64,000 nt of DNA from Pseudomicrostroma phylloplanum (taxonomy: Eukaryota > Basidiomycota > Exobasidiomycetes > Microstromatales). The stretch is from assembly GCA_039545275.1 (NCBI GenBank), contig BCHS01000003.1:972057-1036056 (forward strand), read 5' to 3'. Position numbers and translations under genes: made by a program. The notes beneath the pieces were generated by a model, which saw only the letters and a list, made by a program, of their open reading frames with translations, was not told the DNA's origin and searched no databases. Shown in pieces: positions 12,391-23,500 of this stretch (within the stretch, counting starts at the first letter, position 1; each line of letters begins with the position of its first letter).

Positions 12391-13806
12391 CTTGACCTCT
12401 GTAGAGCTCGAGTGTTGCACTAGTCCTTGATGTATCTCACCGCTATGGCAGCCTGACTTCTCATCAAAAAGACCGAGGGCAACGCCAGTTGCGTGGAGGA
12501 GCTCAGCAGCTGATGCTACTCTGACGAGAGGAATCGCTGCAGCGATGAGGATGTGACGTTTCTCGAAGGAGGGAGATGATCGGTGCCGACTGCAGCGATT
12601 CTGTACGATCCAGCGGCGCTGATCGTGGGATGAACAAGGCGCTCAGGAAGGCGAGTCTGGACTGGAGATGTCGCGAGGAAGGGTGAGCACTAAGCCGAGG
12701 AAGCGAAGGGTGGCCCTTTGCTGCCGGACGACGGACCTGCGAGTGTCTCTCCTCTTCGTCGACAAGGCTTCCTTGCCTTTGCGATTCACACTCCGCTTCC
12801 GTCGCGGCTCAAGCTTCCGTACCGCTAAGTAATGGGCAGCCAGGCCGCGGGTCTCTCTACTCAGGCCTCGGCCGTCGCAGTGAAGTCGAGCGAGCGCGTG
12901 AGAAGGCTCAGGCCTCAAATAGAGGATATCAAGCCGACATGAAGGAAGTAGATCGTCATCTTCTTTGTTGAGAGAAGCATTGCCTGCCCAGGCTGAACAG
13001 GGAGAGGTACCGGCACCCGACGCAAGGTCTCCTCCACGTCTCTGCCTCGTCCTCCCACGCAGGGCAAGACACTTGAAGTAGACATTCGCCAATCCGTTAT
13101 CGGTCCCATCTCGGAGGAACACCTGTCACCATCAGCGCTATGTCTTGCTGCTGGCTTGCTTGCTTGTATGGCTGATTAGATGATGGTCTCGCTCGCACTG
13201 TCCCCTCGTCGTCTCTCGCAATGCGGACACCACTGGCGGGCGGGGGGGCTGAGGGACGGAGTGCCCTCCCGCTTCCGCGTCCTATCTTCCGGCTCCGCTA
13301 TGCTGCAGCCTTGGCTCCTGTGCCCGGCTTGGCCTCCCGTCCCCGCCTTACCCAGCCGTGCCCAGCCGAGTAGTGTGCTGCTGCTGCCGCCGCCGCCTCC
13401 ATACGCTCACTCACTCGTCTGATCTCTTATTGTCATCCGAGCACACACCCTATCCTGACCTTCGACGATTGCCTATCACTACAGCATTCTCACTTCGTAT
13501 TGCGCAGGCAGACGGCCTCCATTGCGGTCTTGTCGCCGGCTCAAGCCTGAGGTACGGGAGCAACTCTTGCTCCTTTGCCCCTCCACCATTCCATCCGCCT
13601 TCTCCGGCTCCTTGAGCCTGCCTCATCGCAAGGCTTCACTCTCATCCTCACTGTAGCCAGCATCGTCTGGGTTCCAGCCCACGTACACGCCCGCGAAACG
13701 GACACACAGCGGCTTGCTTGCCGGTGGAGCCGTTCGTAGTCCATACATTGAGAGAAACGTAAGCACAGCGTGCCCCGAGGCCTCGCTATCTCTTCCGCCG
13801 GCAGCA
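12391..13806. promoter_or_regulatory. Divergent intergenic region between coiled-coil gene and SPRY gene
   Basis: This 1.4-kb stretch separates two divergent starts. Short open frames exist on both strands but have the composition of random GC-rich sequence and no recognisable domain. Pyrimidine-rich tracts at 13370-13620 fit a 5' leader of the SPRY gene. Confidence 0.4.
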
Positions 13807-16440
13807 ATGTCCCTCGTAGCCGTATCGTCGCGGAAGTGGGAGGCGGTACCACCTACATCCTCCCCAGACTCACAAGATGAGGAAATCTACTCTTCACTTG
13901 CTTCATCATCATCGTCCTCGTCTAGTCACTCCCCGCATCCCCTCATTGACGAAGCTCTGTTGGAGCAGTCCTGGGATGACATTGTGTCCTCCCGTATTCC
14001 CTCACGCTCCTCTACCAAATCAGACGATCGATCACTCTGGCAACATTGGGTACAAAGCACGATTGACTCACTGGCCGACGAGGATCCCGTCTCTTTCCTA
14101 TCTTTGGGTACCGGAGCTTCAAGGGAGAGCCGCCAGCAAGTCCCGGCCTTGTCCTATCCCCAGTCCGGACAAGTCAAGCGGCAACGCGGTGGCACATCTG
14201 AGGAAGCTGCAAGCAGTCGAGCTATGGAGGAGGCAAGTCGGTTAGCATTCAAGAGCCCGAGCGAGCCCAGAGCATCTCAGGATGACCCGACTGTGAAGCA
14301 GCAGTTGAGATCGCCGCGGCGACGGACTTCTTCTGCGCCAAGTGGCGGGAGCGATAGCGTACCAAGCTGGGTTCAGGGCCTTGGCAATAAGGTGGTAAGC
14401 AGCCAAGCGCAGCAGCAGGTGCCCTTCGAAGGTGGACCGGCGGATACGCTACCTTCTCAGACGCCGTTTCCACCGCCACAAGTGCCGACTGCTCGACCTA
14501 TGCCAGGAGGCAGCAACAACGATAGTGCTCTGATCATCCTCCTACCGCTGCTCGTGCTCCTCTCGACGCTGCTCCTCGTCATGCTACTTTTCCTCATCCT
14601 GCTGATCGTCATTCGCCGGAGAGCGAGGATAGCGCTGTTGTCCAGTGATGGTCCACTGGACGTAGGTCGGGAAGAGGAGCTAGAGGGTACAGGTGGGCTC
14701 GAAGGCCTTGAGGATCGCTGGCTGGAGACGGTGGATGAGCCTACTCGTCGTGGATACTCTCGAGCCAAGGCTTGGCTTCTATCACATCCTCCGAGCTCCA
14801 CAGCTACAGAAATGACGATGTCTCAGCTTCTGTCCATCCAGGAGAAGGGCGTCTCGGCATGGTCTTTCGAGCCAGACTACGAGGCGAACTCCTCCTGCTA
14901 CGTCGAGGCTCGTACGGAGATTACCTTTGTGGCCGATGGGCAGGGCATGGCACCTCAAGAAGGCGGCGGCTGCTCTGTACAGAGCAACCTTCCCCTCCCA
15001 AAGATCAATGAGGTCTACTATTGGGAGGCTAAGATCTTCACCAAGCCAGAGACGACGACCATCTCCGTCGGTCTAGCAACGAAGCCTTACCCGTCTTTCC
15101 GTCTGCCAGGGTGGAGCAAGTACTCGGTCGGCTTCTTCTCCTCGGACGGATTCAAGTGCCACAACTACCCTTTCGCTGCTCAGTCCTACGGTCCAGCATA
15201 CGTGCAAGGAGATGTCATCGGGATCGGCTACCGCCCTCGGACCGGAACTGCCTTTTTCACTCGCAATGGCAAGAAGCTAGAGGACGCCTTTGTCGGCCTG
15301 AATCGCTACAATCTGTTCCCGACCATTGGAGCAAACGGACCCGCTGAGGTTCACGTCAACCTTGGCCAGGCTGCATTCGTCGTCATCGAGGCAAACGTGA
15401 AGAAGTGGGGTCTGGCCCCGATGAACGGAACTCTGGGCCCTCCTCCAGCATACGGTCAGGAGCGGGGTAGCATCCTGATCGAAGCAGGCCAGAGCTCATC
15501 GGGCGGCAGGATGACCCCGCCTCCACCGGTGTCCCCACCAAGGAGTGAGGCCGGCAACAGTCAGGGGCTGCAGATCCCGTACAGTCATGGCCGCCGTCGT
15601 CGAGGCAACGAGTCCAGGAGAGGGCGTCAGGCGATTAATGCTGCGAGTCACCAAGCCGGTGTGATGGCCGAGCAGGAGGCAGCAGAGCGGGACCGAGAGC
15701 GTCAGGAAGAGGACTACGTTGGCAGAGAGAGGAGAGCCTCGACCTCGTCTTCTATCTCCGAGGCCCCTCTCAACCCGCCCACTCCAGGTCATCTCGACAT
15801 CAGTCTGCATTCGCTGAGAGGAAGCCATCGCATGGGAGGTAGCAACGAGTCCTTGTCGCCTTCGGAGGGCAACAGCAGTCGCAGTAGCAACACGCTCCGA
15901 CTTCAGCTGCACACGCCACCGGCTGTTGGTCCTGCTAACGGCCAAGACACCGGCAGCTATTTCCCACCGACGCCAACGCGTCGTTCTGGAGGCCAGGAGG
16001 GTCCTCTTGGAGGCATCGCTGCCACTCGCTCCGTCTCTCCTCCGCCTTATAGCGAGAGGACCTCTTCCACCCTCACCGCCCCAACCTTTGTCTCGCGGGA
16101 CTCTGCCAACTCCTCTCCCTCTGGCTCTCTAGGCGGGACGTCAGAGTCGGGCCATCGAGCCCGGAGGACATCTGGTCGCACCCACAGGATCGCCAATGGC
16201 GTCTTTAGCGCTCTGGCCGACCTGCGTGGGGAGGGGGGCAGCGGACAGGGCGATGTAGAGTCGCGACCGGCCCGTGCTCAGCGCAATGCGTCCGAGCTCG
16301 AGTACGAGCGATCGGTGAGCGCTAGTCGGGAGAGGGGAGGGGCTGGACAGCAACAGCAGCAGCAGCAGCAGCAGCAGAGAGCCAATACATGGGGTGAGGC
16401 TTTGGCTGGCTGGTGGTTCAGCTCTCCAGCAAGGGGATGA
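13807..16440 (+). CDS. Single-pass membrane SPRY-domain protein with PPxY motifs (Ssh4/Ear1-like Rsp5 adaptor)
   Basis: A single exon of 877 residues from the ATG at 13807. The open frame runs 31 codons further upstream, but the 13807 ATG is followed by the better start of the protein. One strong transmembrane helix lies near residues 240-268 and ends in a basic stop (IRRRAR). A SPRY/B30.2 domain spans about 405-530 (YYWEAKIF, SVGLATKPYP, GDVIGIGYRPRTG, FFTRNGKKLE). Two PPxY motifs follow, PPAY near 545 and PPPY near 745. This order of helix, SPRY domain and PY motifs is that of yeast Ssh4 and Ear1. Those proteins recruit the WW-domain ubiquitin ligase Rsp5 to endosomal and vacuolar membrane cargo. 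A glutamine run sits near the C-terminus. The adaptor function is inferred from architecture. Confidence 0.85.
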   Translation: MSLVAVSSRKWEAVPPTSSPDSQDEEIYSSLASSSSSSSSHSPHPLIDEALLEQSWDDIVSSRIPSRSSTKSDDRSLWQHWVQSTIDSLADEDPVSFLSLGTGASRESRQQVPALSYPQSGQVKRQRGGTSEEAASSRAMEEASRLAFKSPSEPRASQDDPTVKQQLRSPRRRTSSAPSGGSDSVPSWVQGLGNKVVSSQAQQQVPFEGGPADTLPSQTPFPPPQVPTARPMPGGSNNDSALIILLPLLVLLSTLLLVMLLFLILLIVIRRRARIALLSSDGPLDVGREEELEGTGGLEGLEDRWLETVDEPTRRGYSRAKAWLLSHPPSSTATEMTMSQLLSIQEKGVSAWSFEPDYEANSSCYVEARTEITFVADGQGMAPQEGGGCSVQSNLPLPKINEVYYWEAKIFTKPETTTISVGLATKPYPSFRLPGWSKYSVGFFSSDGFKCHNYPFAAQSYGPAYVQGDVIGIGYRPRTGTAFFTRNGKKLEDAFVGLNRYNLFPTIGANGPAEVHVNLGQAAFVVIEANVKKWGLAPMNGTLGPPPAYGQERGSILIEAGQSSSGGRMTPPPPVSPPRSEAGNSQGLQIPYSHGRRRRGNESRRGRQAINAASHQAGVMAEQEAAERDRERQEEDYVGRERRASTSSSISEAPLNPPTPGHLDISLHSLRGSHRMGGSNESLSPSEGNSSRSSNTLRLQLHTPPAVGPANGQDTGSYFPPTPTRRSGGQEGPLGGIAATRSVSPPPYSERTSSTLTAPTFVSRDSANSSPSGSLGGTSESGHRARRTSGRTHRIANGVFSALADLRGEGGSGQGDVESRPARAQRNASELEYERSVSASRERGGAGQQQQQQQQQQRANTWGEALAGWWFSSPARG
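16348..16378 (+). repeat. CAG/CAA triplet repeat encoding polyglutamine
   Basis: About ten consecutive CAG or CAA codons inside the SPRY gene encode a glutamine run near the C-terminus. Such tracts vary in length between strains. Confidence 0.85.
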
Positions 16441-16651
16441 GGGGATGAGGGGCTGTGTCCTGTTCATGACTTTGCTTTCCTTTCACCGCTTGTTACCTAT
16501 GCTATTCTATTCGCGGCCTTCGCGTGCACAGCGAGGAGGGCTTAATTAATTGTACATTGCTTTTTTAAAGATTGGACACGTCACTACAACTTTTGCTACC
16601 TGGTGCGTCCAGCCATTCAGACGGGCTTCACCGCACAAAGAGATTCCTCCG

Positions 16652-17907
16652 CTATCCGTCCCTGCGACGCTTCTCCTCATCAGCCCGTTCTACGCACTGG
16701 AAGAAGAGCTCCCAAAGTCTGTCTGTATCCACACTTTCCAGCACCACCACATTGGGTCCACTTCTGCCCCAGCCGGTGGTGACGTCCTCTGGCGCAGTCG
16801 CGGTGGAGAAGTCCACGACGGTGGCTCCGAGAGCGAGACTACCGTTGGCGCACTCCACGCGTGTCTCGTACGCCCGGGGTGGAGTGAGACGCCGCGCCTT
16901 CCCTTCCTGGTCCTCGTTGAAGAAGATCTCCGGCTGCAGCACCCATGCCACAGCCAACAAATCATGCACGGGCGGTCCCTCCTTGAATCCAAACTCTGTG
17001 CGGTACGTCTCTGCGAAAAAGGTCAAGATGGAGGCCAGCGTCTTGCGCATGGGCGAGACAGGTGGTGTGAGGAGACGATCGAGTAGGTCTGGACGGAAGA
17101 TGGCTTGGTGGGTGACGTTGAGGCCGGCCATTGTGACGCGGATGGGGTGGTCGAAGAGGATTGCGGCTGCTTCTGGGTCGACGAGGATATTGAATTCTGA
17201 GGCCGGAGTGGGAAGAGAGGAGCAGCCGTCAGTATTGGAGTTCGCAGCTTGGACGTATCACAGAGTGGCTCCCTCGCACCTCACTCACCCGCCAGAGCTC
17301 CTCTGTTGCCTCTCGTTCCAGGCGGTGCACCTCCCATGATCACCACTTCCTCCACTCCCTCTTCCGCAAGATCCGGGAAAGCTTTCAGAAGGAGTGCCAC
17401 AATGGTCATTGAACCCGTAGCCACCAGGGTGAGCTTGGGTAGCTTGTTTTCTATCCGATAGGACAGGAGATCCGACCAGTACCTGAGCAAGTAGGCCGGA
17501 GTGGTAGGTGGTAGGTTGCCTTTGGACTTCATCCCTGCAGGGTAGGATGCCCACACGCGCTGCTGCACCTCTTCGCTCTCCAACTTCGGCAGACCCACCA
17601 CGCCTCCGAGTCCATCATCACCATGAATCCCTGGGTCATACCTCCCGGGCTTGATCAAGGGCAGCTCCGATCCCATGAAAAGGTGCGTCCCTCCATTGGC
17701 CAAAGCCACGTCTTGTGGGCCATCAGGCAGCTTCGCGCCATAGAATGTGAGCAGCCGGGCGGCATTGGTGAACGTAGCTTGCACAGGCGCATTCCCGCCG
17801 ACGGCAGAACATCCTAACAGGTGTGCAGAGTAGAAGAGAGCCAGCAAAATCGCCAATGCATCGTCGTGACCAGGATCGCAATCCAGCCAGATTGCTTTGC
17901 GAGACAT
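16652..17907 (-). CDS. URH1: Inosine/uridine-preferring nucleoside hydrolase
   Basis: Two exons (17907-17289 and 17196-16652) separated by a 92-nt GTGAGT...CAG intron give about 387 residues. The N-terminal DCDPGHDDALA block is the metal-binding aspartate cluster of nucleoside hydrolases. GNAPVQATFTNA, the VATGSMT and VVIMGGA blocks, FNILVDPEAA just after the splice, and LNVTHQ also match. The family cleaves the N-glycosidic bond of ribonucleosides to base and ribose in salvage, and Urh1 is the yeast uridine hydrolase. The C-terminal HDLLAVAW carries the last metal-ligand region. The frame is open far upstream, but the family start is the ATG at 17907. The gene symbol is by family and not proven as orthologue. 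Confidence 0.9.
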
Positions 17908-18460
17908 CCTGGTAGTCAGTGGTACAGACGGAGCGGAAGGGTGAGCGGAAGCGGAAGCGCGGCGTCTTGACTTCCCCCACACGGAAGTAGCGGAGAATGA
18001 AAATCCCCGCGTTTGGCGCTGCTGCTCCTCTTGTTCCACTTTTCCTTTCCTATTGACACAAAGCTCACGTCGGCGAAGGATGTATAGGAGTACAGCCCAT
18101 CTGGTGCCTCTTGTGTCACCTCTCTCTGCCTCTGAGGACCTCAACCAGCCCCCTATCTCGGTATAGTGGAGGTGGTCGACGCTCGGCCAGGAGGCAAACG
18201 CCGATGTTTGCGCCCACGGCTCCTTTGTTCGACGGTGCCCTGACCGCTTGACGCCCACGCGCGAAGTCGACCTCTTGTTCGCAAGGACGGCAATATGTAT
18301 CAGCTCCCTCGAGGGCGTCGCAATCAAGACATGTCTCACCTCTCCTCGACCTTGCGTTCTGTCTCCACGTCTCAGCCTTCCGGTACCAGTCTCCTCATAG
18401 CTCGATCCACGTAGCCGTCTGTCTCCCCTCGTTTCCACTGGCTGGAACCTCCATCCCAAG
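17908..18460. promoter_or_regulatory. Divergent intergenic region, nucleoside hydrolase / DUF7598-like gene
   Basis: A 553-bp stretch between divergent starts. It is open in the minus frame, but the translation is Arg/Ser-rich, without domain character, and is not joined to the hydrolase. I see no clear motif. Confidence 0.4.
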
Positions 18461-20368
18461 ATGCTTACACGGACAGGCGCCGCCTTCGTTGGCCTCAACC
18501 TCGTGCGTCTCTTGTCCATCACAGCCACTCTACTCGTTCTCGCAGCCACCCTAGAGGTGATGGTCATCGACGGCAGGCTCGTCGCTGCCGCCCGCAAGGA
18601 CGAAGCTGAAGTGTGGGACGATTGCGAGTATGTACCTGGTACGGACGTTCCCACGCATACTTGGGGACTCTTTTGGACCCAACTCGATAGTGCTTTCGTG
18701 CTGGTGCTCTGTATCATTTGTGTTTTCAGTGGTGAGTTACGAGGTTGTGCAATAAGCTATGCGCAGAGAGTCGAGGCTGACCTCAGTCTCTCCCATGGAG
18801 CAGAGGCCAACTGGGATGGCTACTGCGAGAAAGCGTTCGATTACTGTCTTCCGGTCTTGGGTCGGCATTCGGGCACTGGCGCCCTAGGAGGCGTCCAAAT
18901 GATGGTGAGTCAAGCTTAAACGCATCAACACCTTTCCAGTAGCCGTGGCTGACTCCTCGTTGTTCCGCATCAGATCGGCGCCAATCTGCTTTCTCACTAC
19001 TCCGAAGGCTTTCCCCTCGCCACCGCCTGGCTCCTCTTCTTCGTTGGTCTCATCAACTTCCTCTTCGGCATCTCCTTCAAGCAGCCAGCCAAAGACTATC
19101 GCTCCTTCACTGCCTCGCGCCGATTGGCAGCAGGCAGCATCGGCTGGCCAAGACGCAAGACGGCCCCAGTGGATATCGAGAAGGCTCCCAAGTCCCTGGC
19201 AGGGCAGGTTCAGCAGGTCAGGACGTTGGATGAAGCCTTCGGGCACCCTGGAGCAAACACCGCGGCTCATCAGGAGCTCTTGCGGGCCCAAGCTCGCCAG
19301 GCTAACGAGAAGGTCGAGCGAGACATTGAGGCTCGTCTAGCTTCCGAGTTCCGCGGTGACTCCAAGCATGCTGCCAATCTGGGAAGCGCCAGTGGCCTCT
19401 CAGGTGCCTTTATGTACGATAGCGAAAAGGGCACCAACGTAGTCATCGGTCGACCAGCAACACGTGCCGCTTCTATTGCATCTGTTTCCATGTCGCATAT
19501 CATGCCTCCCCTGTCCCACAGGCAGTCTCACACAGTTGCATCTCCACCTTATACCCGCGAGCCCACAAACTACTTCGCATACGGCAGCCCAGCTCGCGGC
19601 CCCGCTGCAGTACTTCCCCCGTCATCACACGCTGCACCATCTGTCATCTCCAGAGGCAAGGGCGGCTTCAAGCGCAAATCCCTCGCACTCGCCAAGGCTA
19701 CTCGCCGACGACTCAGCAACACATCGACTATCCGCACTGGCACCGCTGGTCGACGAAGCGTCCTCTGGGGCCAAGGCACACACACCGTGCCCAGTCTCAC
19801 GCGTCGACGGCTAGCACAGCAAGCCGAGAAGGAGCGAGCACAGCTGCTGCGCCTAGCTGCCGAGCTCAAGCTGCCTCGAAGCGCCGAACACAATGCTGCC
19901 GCTGCCAAGTGGGAGCCCGTCGGTCCTGAGGCTCCTTCCGCCATGTCGACTTACTCGCACGCCGAAGAAGACGCCCCTGTCACCGGCTACTCGCCCACTT
20001 CAACTACGGGCTTCACCTCTGTCTCGCGAGCGCAGAGTCGCTACGGTACAGAGCTGCACATGGAGGAGATCCTCCGAACAGAGCACAATGCTCCGCCTCT
20101 TCCAGCGTACGAACCTGGCCGCTTCGCTTCCACTGGAGCTGCCGCTGCATCTTCCACCCCTGCTGGATCTCGGATCGTTTTCCACCAGAGGTACGTTAGT
20201 AATGCAAGCTCTGTGCAGCCAGCTAAAGCGCGAGTTCACTCCGTGACAGAGGCGAGCCGCGCAGGAGACTTGTCGAGCCCTCCTACCGCTCGTCAGTGGG
20301 CGAGCAAGTGGGCGGATGACTCTCAGCAGGGCCAAAGCCGGCGGGTCAAGCCTCCTCCCCGCATCTGA
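18461..20368 (+). CDS. Four-helix membrane protein, DUF7598-like
   Basis: Three exons (18461-18731, 18804-18904, 18974-20368) encode about 588 residues. The first 150 residues contain four hydrophobic helices, with a conserved loop before helix 2 (CEYVPGTDVP). The two splices restore CVFSEANW and VQMMIGANLLSHY, and the motif FDYCLPVLG...GALG lies between helices 2 and 3. I believe this is the basidiomycete DUF7598 arrangement, recalled by pattern and not by search. The remaining 400 residues form a cytosolic Ser/Ala/Arg-rich tail with no recognised domain. Function is unknown. Introns are 72 and 69 nt. The 3' end converges on Prp5 with 229 bp between stops. Confidence 0.75.
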
Positions 20369-20597
20369 GTAGGAGTTGGCAGGATCGCGTGCAGCAACCG
20401 ACCATTGGACATTTCACTCTTCCTTCATCACGAACAATCACTCCTGTACACTTCCCCTTCTCCTCGTTCGCTCCTGTAGTGCTCTTCTTTTCGGTCCTTG
20501 TCTCGTCTCTTTCATCTGTTGCCCTTTTTGCACATGAATGAAGTATACCATTGCAGTCCAATTCTTTCACAAGCTGGGTAGCTCCACGGGCGCAACA

Positions 20598-23500
20598 TCA
20601 GACGACATTGTACCTCCCAACACCTGGAGGAGGATTCCTCTGCTCGGCTTCGAGCGCAGCCTGTGTCGCCTCGAGCAAGATCTGCTTGATGCTCCTGACC
20701 GCATGTTCCACCTTGCCTTCATCGTTGGACTCGATGAGCAGCTGCAGCTTTGGCGGCTCGCCGGGTTGCGGCTCCTTGCCCTTCTCGTAGAAGATGCCCC
20801 GGTTCGTGATCGAGGCACCCGTCTCGGCGATGAGGGTGGACATCGTCTCCTTGTTGGTGCACCTCCACCTGGCCTTCTGCGGGAAGTCATTGATGGGTAC
20901 AATGGCATGGTAGTCCGTTGCATCGGGATCCTTTGGCTTGCGACCCTTCTCGGCAGCTTCCTGCTGGCGCTGATTGAGCCTGGCCTGATGGGCGGCATTG
21001 ATCTTCGCCAGAGCTTGAGCCAGCTGAGCAGCATTGGCACCAGAGGCCTTGGCGGCATCGATGACCTTGTTGTTGGCATTCTCTGTGCTTCCTCCAGAGT
21101 CTGCGGCCGGCTTGTCGGATTCGCCCTCGGCCTTAACCTTGTTTGCTCGGACAGACTCGGGAGCAGCTCCCTTCTTGACTTCGATGTGCAGATCACGGAC
21201 GCCGCTCATGTCGTCTTCGGCAGGCGGAGGACCGCGTTGCACCTTGATGTCATCGAGCTCCTTGGGCACAGCTGCAGCTCCATCCTTGGCAGCGTCTCCG
21301 CCGCCCTCTTCGCCCTCGCCGTAGGCTGACCTTTGAGCTTTGAGATTCTTCTCACGATCACTTTCCAGGCGCTCTAGACCTTTGCCACCAAAGCCAGAGC
21401 TGGCGACATGTGCCTTGCCGCTGGTGACTTTCTCTTGGAAGTGGTCAGCCAGGGCCTGAAGCTCGGCTGGAACAGCGACCTTGCTCGCCTTCAACGCAGC
21501 AATGATGTCTCGAGCGTATCTGTCTTGCTCAGGCGTGATAAAGGTGACGCACGTACCCTTGTTGCCAGCACGACCGGTACGACCCGCTCGATGTACGTAA
21601 TCTTCCATGTGGTTCGGTGCATCGTAATTGATCACAAGCTTGAGCTGCTTGATGTCGAGTCCACGGGCAGCGATGGAAGTGGCAATGACGACGTCAACCT
21701 CGCCAGCCTTGAAGTCGGAGATTGTAGCATCTCGGTCAACCTGATCCTGGCCTCCATGCAGTGACATTGTCGTGTAGCCTTTGCTGAGCAGTTGCTTGAA
21801 CAGCTCATCAGCTGCCTTTTGGCGATCCACGAAGATGAGAGCTCGCGTTTCCCGATCCAGATTGAACGTCTGACCAAGGATCTCGAGCAGCCGGTTGAAC
21901 TTCGTCTCCTCTTCTCTGACTTCGACGATTTGCTCGATCTCTGGAGCTACGACACTACGGCCGCCAACAGTGATCTCGAGGGGCTTGTTGCGGAGGACTT
22001 TGCGCGCTAAACTCTCCATCTGCTTCGGAAAAGTTGCCGAGAATAGGACCGTTTGACGATCTGGACGGATGTTGTTGATGATCTTCATGACCTGAGGCTC
22101 GAATCCCATATCGAACATGCGATCGGCCTCGTCCAAGACCAGATAAGTGACCCTTCTCAGATTGGTCACTCTCCCAGAGTTGGCTGTGAGCAGATCGATC
22201 ATCCTCCCGGGCGTAGCTACGACAATGTCGGCCGTCTTCTTCATCTCTGCGATCTGTTCGGATATAGGAGCACCTCCGTAGACACAGACCGCTCTGAGGC
22301 CGGTGGCCTTGAGGAACGGCCGGCTCTCCCTATAGATCTGCACCGCCAGCTCTCTCGTTGGAGTCATGATGAGACCAATGGGACCTTCATTTCTTTCGAC
22401 CGGTCGCTGATCCTTGATATGCCTGAACATCGGCAGAAGAAACGCCATCGTCTTGCCGGAACCAGTCTTGGCAACGCCGATCATGTCCCGGCCCGACATA
22501 ATGGCAGGGATAGCCTGAGCCTGGATAGGAGTCGGCGATGCATACTCGAGCTTCTTGATCACGTCCAGACAGCTTGCAGGTAAGCCACAATAGCTCCACT
22601 TGGTCAGAGGCTTGGGGCAGTCCTTGCCCCTAACCTTGATCGCATCTAATTCCATCCGAAGGCGGTCTGCGTCTTCTTCCGACAGCTCTCTAATCTCTGT
22701 CGGGGGATGGTAGAACTCCTTCTGAAACGGCTCATAATCCATCTTGGAGTGGTCGACAGTCGGTATGTCCTTCTTCTTGATCTTCTTGGCGGCTAGAGCC
22801 ATGATGTCTTCGGCCCCAGCCTGATCAAGTTCGTCTGGCTCTGCTGTGGATGGATCCTCTACCACTGCGCCATCATCATCGCCCATGACTGGCGCGACGA
22901 TCTTCGATGTCTTCGTTCCGAAGCGTTTGCGATCAGCAGCATCCACCGTCTTGACCTCATTGCTGACAGTGCTCATGAAAGCGTCCAGCGGATCTTCCTC
23001 ATCGTCATCAGCGGCTGTACCTTCGGGCTTGTCGATCTGCATAGCGTCGGGCTCTGCATCTCCCTCATCGTCATCGCCGTCGTCGTCATCTCCATCCTCC
23101 AGATCAGAGCCCGAGCCAACCTTGCCTCCGGCGCCTGGTTTGAGCAGGGGGTCCATTGGCGGCAGATTGAGCTTCTTGAGCTGCTTCTTGGCCGGCTGAT
23201 CGGTATCGTCCATGGCTGCGCTCTTGCTTGCCTTGCCTTTGAGAGGATCAGAGCGAGCCGCTGCGAAGCCTTTGAGGCCTGAGACGCTGATGGAAGTGGG
23301 GGCATCCGAAGTCTTGGACGGCAGGGCGGCTGTAGAAGCAGAGATGTAGCAAGGTAGGAAGCGTGTTTGGTCAGCCTGTTCAAGTAGGTCACGACCACTA
23401 CGAGAAGACTCACTAGGTCCAGAGCCACCATGGGCGGCAGCGACACTCTGCGCTCTCAACTTGGCCTCCTCGAAAGCCTTCTGAGCTTCCCTCTCACGCT

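Noticed and set aside
12643..13122. 159-codon minus-strand open frame in the divergent intergenic region
   Set aside because: The composition looks random and no domain or splice partner was found.
17908..18717. Upstream extension of the nucleoside hydrolase frame by about 270 codons
   Set aside because: The conserved enzyme begins at MSRKAIWLDCDPGHDD. The extension is Arg/Ser-rich and overlaps the divergent gene.
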